Below the pieces are notes generated by a model. That model did not search any database. It was not told the origin of the DNA and saw only the letters and a list, made by a program, of their open reading frames with translations. Below are positions 58,498 through 64,000 of a stretch of DNA of 64,000 nt, piece by piece; the stretch's first letter is position 1, and each line of letters starts with the position of its first letter. A program made the position numbers and the translations under genes. Source of the stretch: Palsa-504 sp963844625 (GTDB taxonomy: Bacteria > Actinomycetota > Actinomycetes > Streptosporangiales > Streptosporangiaceae); contig CAWJPF010000023.1 of assembly GCA_963844625.1 (NCBI GenBank), positions 1-64,000 of the forward strand, read 5' to 3'.

Positions 58498-60513
58498 GTG
58501 TCGCACCTGGACATCACCTACCGCGTACGCGGCCAGGACCGCCTCGCCGTGTCTGACGTGTCATTCTCCATCGACCGCGGCGAGTCCTACGGGCTAGTGG
58601 GCGAATCCGGGTCCGGCAAGTCCACGGTCGCGCTCGCGCTAGTGCGTTACCTGCCCAGCAACGGCCGGGTGAGCGCCGGGACGATCAGCATCGACGGGCG
58701 TGACCCGCTGTCGATGCGGTCGGCCGAGCTCCGTGACCTGCGGGCCCGCACCGTCTCGATGGTGTACCAGGAGCCGGGGCGGGCGCTCAACCCGTCGCTC
58801 CGGGTCGGCGAACAGATCGCCGAGGTATTCCGGATCGGCGGCGAATCCCAGGGCTCGGCGATGCAGTCGGCCGAGGAGATGCTGCGCAAGGTCCAGATAT
58901 CGGACCCGGACCGGGTCATGCGGCGGTACCCGCACGAGCTGTCCGGCGGGATGGCGCAGCGGGCGGTCATCGCGATGGCGCTGGCGGTCTCGCCGTCGCT
59001 GCTGATCCTGGACGAGCCGACCACCGCGCTCGACGCGACCGTCGAGGCCGAAGTGCTCGACCTGGTCGCGGCCCTGCGCCAGGAGTTCGACACCACGGTG
59101 CTGTTCATCAGCCACAACCTGGCGGTGATCGCCAAGATGTGCGACCGGGTTGGCGTGCTCTACGCGGGCGAGCTAGTCGAGGAGGGTCCCGCCCGGCAGG
59201 TGTTCGACGATCCGCGGCACCCGTACACGGTCGGGTTGCTGCGCTGCATCCCGCGGCGCGGGCAGCGCAAGGACAGCGACCGGCTGGATACCATCCCCGG
59301 CTTCCTGCCGACGCCCGGTCACGCGATGGCCGGGTGCATCTTCGCGCCGCGGTGCGCGCTCGTGCAGGACCGCTGCCGGGAGTCAGAACCACCGCTCTTC
59401 CCGGTCGACGCCGTCCGGACCTCGCGCTGCTACTTCCAGGAGCAGGCCCCCGGGCTGCCCCGCGCCACCCCCGCCTCGGTGCCTCAGCTGGCGGAAAACG
59501 GGGCCGACGAGACCGGTGGCCCGCTGGTGGTGGTCGAGGGGCTGTCGAAGACCTTCGCGGGAAACGTCCGGGCCCTGGCCGGAGTGGACCTGTCCATCGA
59601 GCGGGGCGAGACCCTCGGGCTGGTCGGCGAGTCGGGGAGCGGAAAGACGACGCTCGCGCGCGTCCTGCTCGGGCTCATCACGCCGGACGAGGGCTCGGTC
59701 GTCACCCTGCACGGCACGCCGCTCAGCCCGGACGTGCGCCGGCGGCCGCGGGAGGTCCTGCGCGCGCTGCAGATCGTATTTCAGAACCCGGACTCGGCGC
59801 TCAACCGGCGCCACACGGTGCGGGCGCTGATCAGCCGTCCGCTGGCCCGGCTGGCCGGGCTTTCCGGTTCGCGGCTGCATGACCGGCTGGAAGAGCTGAT
59901 CGCCTCGGTGCGGCTGGAGGACCGGCACCTGCCGCTGCGCCCGAGCCAGCTTTCCGGCGGGCTCAAGCAGCGGGTCGCGATCGCGCGCGCCTTCGGCGCC
60001 GGGCCCGAGGTGGTGGTCTGCGACGAACCGACGTCGGCGCTCGACGTCTCGGTCCAGGCGGCCATCCTCAACCTGCTCGCCGACCTGCAGAAAACCGAAC
60101 GGGCCACCTATCTGTTCATCTCCCACGACCTGGGCCTGGTCAGGTACCTGTCGGACCGCATCGTGGTGCTGTACCTCGGCCGGGTGATGGAGGTCGGACC
60201 GTCCGAGACGGTCTTCGCCGGACCGCACCACCCGTACACCGAGGCACTGTTCTCGGCCGTGCCGACGCTGGACGGCCAGCGTCCCGCCCGGATCAGGCTG
60301 ACCGGTGAGATCCCGTCCGCGGCCAACCCGCCGAGCGGCTGCGTATTCCATACCCGATGCCCGCGCAAGTTGACCACCGGCGTCTGCGAATCGACCGAAC
60401 CGCCGCTCCTCGAAGAAGAGCCAGGTCACCAGATCCGCTGCCACATCCCGATCGCTGAACTGCGAGAACTCCAGCGCAACCAATCCGCCCCATCCAGGGA
60501 GGCCCCTAAGTGA
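58498..60513 (+). CDS. Fused dipeptide-type ABC transporter ATPase (DppD-DppF)
   Basis: Two full ATPase modules lie in one chain of about 671 residues. Module 1 has Walker A SYGLVGESGSGKSTVALALV, signature HELSGGMAQRAVIAMALAVS and Walker B SLLILDEPTTALDATVEAEV, then the oligopeptide-specific C-terminal Cys-rich segment (AGCIFAPRCALVQDRCRESE). Module 2 has TLGLVGESGSGKTTLARVLL, QLSGGLKQRVAIARAFGAGP, VVVCDEPTSALDVSVQAAIL and GCVFHTRCPRKLTTGVCEST. In most systems these are two subunits. GTG 58498 is the first in-frame start near the conserved VSHLDITYRVRGQDRLAVSD. An ATG at 58379 or 58425 would fit better if one G were restored in the GGGGCC run near 58474. Confidence 0.9.
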   Translation: MSHLDITYRVRGQDRLAVSDVSFSIDRGESYGLVGESGSGKSTVALALVRYLPSNGRVSAGTISIDGRDPLSMRSAELRDLRARTVSMVYQEPGRALNPSLRVGEQIAEVFRIGGESQGSAMQSAEEMLRKVQISDPDRVMRRYPHELSGGMAQRAVIAMALAVSPSLLILDEPTTALDATVEAEVLDLVAALRQEFDTTVLFISHNLAVIAKMCDRVGVLYAGELVEEGPARQVFDDPRHPYTVGLLRCIPRRGQRKDSDRLDTIPGFLPTPGHAMAGCIFAPRCALVQDRCRESEPPLFPVDAVRTSRCYFQEQAPGLPRATPASVPQLAENGADETGGPLVVVEGLSKTFAGNVRALAGVDLSIERGETLGLVGESGSGKTTLARVLLGLITPDEGSVVTLHGTPLSPDVRRRPREVLRALQIVFQNPDSALNRRHTVRALISRPLARLAGLSGSRLHDRLEELIASVRLEDRHLPLRPSQLSGGLKQRVAIARAFGAGPEVVVCDEPTSALDVSVQAAILNLLADLQKTERATYLFISHDLGLVRYLSDRIVVLYLGRVMEVGPSETVFAGPHHPYTEALFSAVPTLDGQRPARIRLTGEIPSAANPPSGCVFHTRCPRKLTTGVCESTEPPLLEEEPGHQIRCHIPIAELRELQRNQSAPSREAPK

Positions 60514-62219
60514 CCAGGAATATCGACCACAGCCGGCTCGGGCGCTTGCGCCAGGGCCAGGGTGAGATCGCTAACCACATTATCGACGAGTTCGCCGCTG
60601 GACGGCTGTCCCGCCGCGACTTCATCCGCCGCGGCACCGTGATCGGCATCTCGGTGCCGCTGCTCGGGTCGATACTCGCGGCCTGCAGCTCGTCGAGCTC
60701 GTCGAGCTCGGCGGCGACGGGCTCGTCTTCGTCGGCCGCCGCCGGGGCGTCCGGCGCGGTGATCAAGGCCGGCATCGTCACGCCGACCGCGGCGATCAAC
60801 CCGGTGACCGTGGCCGACCAGGGCGGCCTCGACATGCTCGCGCAGACCGGCGAGTACCTGTGCCTGTCCACCCAGACCCTGACCCTGAAGCCGGTGCTGG
60901 CGACCAGCTGGTCGGCCAACTCCACCGCCGACGTCTGGACGTTCAAGATCCGCCAGGGCGTCAAGTTCCACAACGGCGCGGCGCTGACCGCCGACGACGT
61001 CGTGTACACCTACAAGCTGCAGACGAACACCAAGAACGCGTCGAACGCGCTATCCGCGTTCGCCGGGGTGCTCTCACCCTCCGGCGTGGTGAAGGTCGAC
61101 GACTTCACGGTCGCGTTCCACCTGGAGGCCCCGAACGGGAACTTCCCGTACCTGACCTCGTCCGACAACTACAACATGATCATCATCCCGAATAACTACA
61201 ACCCGGCCAGCTGGCAGAGCTCGTTCATCGGCACCGGCCCGTTCGCGCTCGGCTCGTACACGCCGAAGGTGGGCGCCACGTTCACCCGCAACGAGTCCTA
61301 CTGGGGCACCAAGGCGCTGCCGTCGCAGACCCAGTTCACGTTCTACGACACCCCGTCCGCCTCGATCCTCGCGATGACCGGCGGGACCATCGACGTCCTC
61401 GGGCAGTTCGCGGTGAGCGGCGGGCAGGCCCTGCTCAACGGCGGCTACAACGTCATCAAGCTGAAGTCGAGCGCGCACCGCGAGCTGTCGATGCGCAACG
61501 ACCAGGCGCCGTTCACCGACCCGCGGGTGCGTCAGGCGATCGCGCTCACCCTCAACCGGACGCAGATCGTCAGCGCGCTGTTCAAGGGCTACGCCGACAT
61601 CGGGAACGACAGCCCGTTCGCGCCCGTCTTCCCCTCCACCAACACCAGCATCCCCCAGCGCGCGCAGAACCTCAGCCAGGCTAAGTCGCTGCTCGCCGCC
61701 GCGGGGCACAGCTCGGGATTCTCCACCCAGCTCATCACCGAGAACTTCCTCGAGATCCCCGACTACGCCCAGATCGTGGTGCAAGCCGCGGCGGCCATCG
61801 GCGTGAAGATCAACCTCAAGGTCGAGAGCTCGTCCGCCTACTACGGCAAGGCCACCTTCGGGAACTCCGACTGGCTGGACGCCACCATGAGCCTGGTCGA
61901 CTACGGGCACCGCAGCGTGCCGAACGTGTTCCTGACCGCCCCGCTGCAGACCATCAACGCCACGACAGGGACCGGCCCGTGGAACGCCGCCCACTTCAAC
62001 AACTCCCAGTACGACAAGCTGGTCGCGCAGTACATCGCGGCCGTTGACCTGTCCACCCAGAAGAGCCTGGCCGGGCAGATCGAGACGCTGCTGCTGGCCC
62101 AGACGCCGATCATCTTCGGGTACTTCTACAACTACCTGACGGCCACCGCCAAGGGCGTCACCGGGGTGTACCCGACCGCGATCGGGCACCTGTTCCTGTA
62201 CGACGCGGCTAAGAGCTAG
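60510..62219 (+). CDS. Family 5 extracellular solute-binding lipoprotein (DppA/OppA-like)
   Basis: This 569-residue protein has an N-terminus with a Tat-like motif (GRLSRRDFIRRGTVIGISVP) and the lipobox GSILAACSSSSSSS, predicting an exported lipoprotein anchored to the membrane. The mature part has SBP_bac_5 features: PVTVADQGGLDMLAQTGEYL, DVWTFKIRQGVKFHNGAALT, ADDVVYTYKLQTNTKNAS, FIGTGPFALGSYTPKVGATF and PFTDPRVRQAIALTLNRTQI. It binds the imported peptide or related compound and feeds the permeases. The GTG overlaps the ATPase stop (60511-60513). A strong hairpin terminator follows the stop by 8 bp, closing the operon. Confidence 0.94.
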   Translation: MTRNIDHSRLGRLRQGQGEIANHIIDEFAAGRLSRRDFIRRGTVIGISVPLLGSILAACSSSSSSSSAATGSSSSAAAGASGAVIKAGIVTPTAAINPVTVADQGGLDMLAQTGEYLCLSTQTLTLKPVLATSWSANSTADVWTFKIRQGVKFHNGAALTADDVVYTYKLQTNTKNASNALSAFAGVLSPSGVVKVDDFTVAFHLEAPNGNFPYLTSSDNYNMIIIPNNYNPASWQSSFIGTGPFALGSYTPKVGATFTRNESYWGTKALPSQTQFTFYDTPSASILAMTGGTIDVLGQFAVSGGQALLNGGYNVIKLKSSAHRELSMRNDQAPFTDPRVRQAIALTLNRTQIVSALFKGYADIGNDSPFAPVFPSTNTSIPQRAQNLSQAKSLLAAAGHSSGFSTQLITENFLEIPDYAQIVVQAAAAIGVKINLKVESSSAYYGKATFGNSDWLDATMSLVDYGHRSVPNVFLTAPLQTINATTGTGPWNAAHFNNSQYDKLVAQYIAAVDLSTQKSLAGQIETLLLAQTPIIFGYFYNYLTATAKGVTGVYPTAIGHLFLYDAAKS

Positions 62220-62226
62220 CCTCGGG

Positions 62227-62277
62227 CGCCTGTGCCATGCGCCGTGCCTGTTTACGGCACGGCGCATGGCACAGGCG
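62227..62277 (+). terminator. Strong hairpin terminator after the ABC importer operon
   Basis: Perfect 22-base arms (CGCCTGTGCCATGCGCCGTG, then CC) flank a 7-nt loop TGTTTAC. It follows the solute-binding-protein stop at once. No long T-run. Confidence 0.9.
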
Positions 62278-62389
62278 TGCCTGCTCAGGAATGCCAGGGC
62301 CGGGGAACGTGCTGAAATAGGGGAACGGCTGGCCTGAGAATGCGCCGGCCTCGCGGCATGCGCAGGCTCAGGGAGGGAAGACAGCCCCG

Positions 62390-63139
62390 ATGGCAACTGA
62401 GAAAGTCCGGACGGCGGCTGACAACCGGACCAGGGCCGATGCCCACGGGCATGACCACGGGCATCATCACCGGGACGTGTCAGGCGGCTGGCTGCGCCCG
62501 GCCGTGTTCGGTGCCATGGACGGGCTGGTGACCAACGTGTCGCTGATCGCCGGGGTGGGCGGCGGCGGCGGGTCCGCGCACACCATCATCCTGACCGGCC
62601 TGGCCGGCCTGGCCGCGGGCGCCTTCTCGATGGCAGCCGGGGAGTACGTGTCGGTCTCCTCCCAGAACGAGCTCATCTACGCCGAGGTCGACAAGGAGCG
62701 GCTCGAGCTCGAGAACAACGCCGTCGCCGAGCAGGCCGAGCTGGCCGGCATGCTGCGGGCCCGCGGGGTCAGCCCGGCCACCGCACGGCAGGCCGCGGCC
62801 GAGATCTCCGCGCACCCGGAAAAGGCCCTCGCCGTACACACCCTCGAAGAACTCGGCGTGGATTCCAACGAGCTGCCCTCGCCGTTCGTGGCCGCGGGCG
62901 CCTCACTGGCCTCGTTCGCCGTCGGGGCGCTCATCCCGCTGTTCCCCTACCTGATCGGATTGCACCTGCTCGGCGTCGCGCTCGGCCTCGCCGCGGTCGC
63001 CGCGCTGGTCGGCGGCGGCATCGTCGCCCGGCTGACCGACCGGCCGTTCTGGCGAGGCGCGCTACGTCAGCTGCTGCTCGGGGCCGCTGCGGCCGGCCTC
63101 ACCTACCTGATCGGCACCCTGGTCGGTCACGTCTCCTGA
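62390..63139 (+). CDS. VIT1/CCC1-family membrane transporter
   Basis: This 249-residue protein has a His-rich N-terminus (ADAHGHDHGHHHRDVSGGWL), likely for metal binding. The family signature follows: LRPAVFGAMDGLVTNVSLIA, then GLAGLAAGAFSMAAGEYVSV, then cytosolic helices with acidic residues (QNELIYAEVDKERLELENNA). Three further helices come next (FVAAGASLASFAVGALIPLF, LLGVALGLAAVAALVGGGIV and ALRQLLLGAAAAGLTYLIGT). VIT1/CCC1 proteins move Fe2+ or Mn2+ out of the cytosol. The GEYVSVSSQ motif of the vacuolar and bacterial members is present. It overlaps the convergent rhomboid-like gene by 78 bp at the 3' end. Confidence 0.93.
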   Translation: MATEKVRTAADNRTRADAHGHDHGHHHRDVSGGWLRPAVFGAMDGLVTNVSLIAGVGGGGGSAHTIILTGLAGLAAGAFSMAAGEYVSVSSQNELIYAEVDKERLELENNAVAEQAELAGMLRARGVSPATARQAAAEISAHPEKALAVHTLEELGVDSNELPSPFVAAGASLASFAVGALIPLFPYLIGLHLLGVALGLAAVAALVGGGIVARLTDRPFWRGALRQLLLGAAAAGLTYLIGTLVGHVS

Positions 63140-63760
63140 CCTCTTTCGTTTGATAAGGGGCACCGTCAAGGCGGCGGCGGTGACGGCCGCGGTCAGGTGC
63201 CCGACGGCGGCGACGTCGAGGTGGCTCAGGCCGGCGAAGATATGGCCGGCGAACACGAGGATCGCGAAATCGAGCACGGCCAGCGCCCGCGCGAGCCAGG
63301 TTCCGCCGATCACCGCGATCATGATGGCCGACACGACCACGTAGGAGGGACCGATGTCGGTGAGGTACCTGTCCGCGACGGGCAGCTGGCCGACGTCCAC
63401 GCGGTAGGCCACGATGCCCTCGCTGACCAGCGAACCGATCACGTGCCCGGCCGCGCAGACCAGCGCCGTCCTGGTGTTGCCGAGCGCGTGGTTCGCGCCG
63501 AACAATGCCAGCGCGGCCAGCAGCGGCCAGATCACCGGGTACCCGGGCGCGATAAACGCCGAGGCCACCAGCGGCCCGATCGGTTCATGCTCGAGGTTGG
63601 CCACGCTGGTGCTCGCCCAGGCGCTCACCGCCGCCTGGGCAGGCGGCCTCAGCAGCGCGAAGACAAGGTTGGCGACGACGAAGCAGGCCAGGTAACCGGT
63701 TGCGAATCCGTACCTGGCGAAGCCCGCGCGCCGGTGCCACGACCGGGGCGAGGAGGACAC
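63062..63760 (-). CDS. Rhomboid-like membrane protein
   Basis: This 232-residue protein has about six hydrophobic helices: GYLACFVVANLVFALLRPPA, VIWPLLAALALFGANHALGN, ALVCAAGHVIGSLVSEGIVA, SYVVVSAIMIAVIGGTWLAR, ALAVLDFAILVFAGHIFAGL and VGHLTAAVTAAALTVPLIKR. His residues follow the helices as in rhomboid-like actinobacterial proteins (VCAAGHVIGS and FAGHIFAG, GHLTAAV), but no clear catalytic GxSG motif is visible, so protease activity is doubtful. It starts at GTG 63760, in opposite direction to the VIT gene, and overlaps its 3' end by 78 bp. Confidence 0.75.
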   Translation of the reverse strand: MSSSPRSWHRRAGFARYGFATGYLACFVVANLVFALLRPPAQAAVSAWASTSVANLEHEPIGPLVASAFIAPGYPVIWPLLAALALFGANHALGNTRTALVCAAGHVIGSLVSEGIVAYRVDVGQLPVADRYLTDIGPSYVVVSAIMIAVIGGTWLARALAVLDFAILVFAGHIFAGLSHLDVAAVGHLTAAVTAAALTVPLIKRKRSGDVTDQGADQVGEAGRSGPEQQLT

Positions 63761-63771
63761 GAGTCTGAGGC

Positions 63772-64000
63772 TACGGCTCGTTGCCTGTGTCCGTCAGGGG
63801 GGGCGGGCTGGTGAGGGCCTGGCCGGCCACCGGGACACCCTGCTGCAGCACGAGCCAGATGCGGGCCGGGTCGCTGAGCAGGTGCGGTTCGGCCAGCGGG
63901 TCGCCGTCGATGATCGCCAGGTCGGCCAGCTTTCCCTGCGCCACCGTGCCGATGTACTCGCCCAGGTCAAGCGCCTCAGCCGCGGTCTTGGTCGCGGCCA
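63772..64000 (-). CDS. Amidohydrolase-family protein, C-terminal end only
   Basis: The visible 75 residues read AATKTAAEALDLGEYIGTVA, then QGKLADLAIIDGDPLAEPHL, LSDPARIWLVLQQGVPVAGQ and a Pro-rich tail, with the stop at 63772. TAAEALxLxxxIGTVxxGKxADLxIxDGDP is the usual C-terminal pattern of imidazolonepropionase-like and other cyclic-amide amidohydrolases. The metal-binding residues lie outside the window, so neither the substrate nor the start can be judged. It reads leftward, in the same direction as the rhomboid-like gene 11 bp away. Confidence 0.85.

Overview
The window is chromosomal DNA of a high-GC actinobacterium, probably a filamentous or soil actinomycete. This rests on codon bias, the conserved mec-cysO-cysM / DUF2017 / clpS / pncB / rph / rdgB neighbourhood, a DivIVA-like coiled-coil protein, B12-dependent acyl-CoA mutase genes, and paralogue-rich two-component, ECF sigma and MarR regulators. 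No species can be named from the sequence alone.

Layout. 1-10.6 kb is accessory DNA. It holds a partial frameshifted transposase, an IS5-family transposase abutted by a complete IS3-family element (2014-3624), an MFS drug exporter, an ECF42-type sigma factor with its DGPF/YCII partner, and a 3.2 kb transposon-like unit (7441-10622). That unit carries DUF6788, tyrosine-recombinase-like and DDE-transposase genes between inverted repeats, and sits in the 3' edge of a tRNA-Leu(TAG) gene. 10.7-20.4 kb is core: bcp, rdgB, rph, an MBL hydrolase, the CysO-dependent cysteine synthesis operon, DUF2017, clpS, pncB, a membrane-anchored propeller protein, a YbaK-type deacylase and nicotinamidase.

20.5-25.3 kb is a candidate uncharacterised module: the remnant of an ECF sigma gene translationally coupled to a 150-residue protein of unknown function, a TPR-CHAT (caspase-like) protein, and a divergently transcribed cytosolic subtilisin-like protease. 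25.3-36.8 kb has a PRC-barrel remnant, an SF2 helicase, DUF3039, YqgE, malic enzyme, MarR and a thioredoxin-TPR gene. It then enters a decayed stretch (32.3-34.0 kb) in which a purple acid phosphatase and a LigD gene keep their two ends but have lost their middles, among several short tandem duplications. A NarL-type two-component system follows.

36.8-46.3 kb carries an oxidoreductase, a vapBC pair, an isobutyryl-CoA-mutase-like large subunit with a double palindromic operator, an ECF sigma with a coupled membrane propeller protein, MarR, the MeaB chaperone, a thiolase and methylmalonyl-CoA epimerase: a short-chain acyl-CoA carbon-skeleton locus. 46.4-53.3 kb has the DivIVA-like protein, nitroreductase, phosphodiesterase, NYN nuclease, SppA protease, flavin reductase and a methyltransferase. 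53.3-62.2 kb pairs hutI and a HutH-like protein lacking the MIO-forming Ala-Ser-Gly with a divergent dipeptide-type ABC importer. The window ends with a VIT/CCC1 transporter, a rhomboid-like membrane protein and the C-terminal end of an amidohydrolase.

Five of the apparent gene disruptions are single-base losses in GGCC-rich runs. They may be sequencing errors rather than true pseudogenes.
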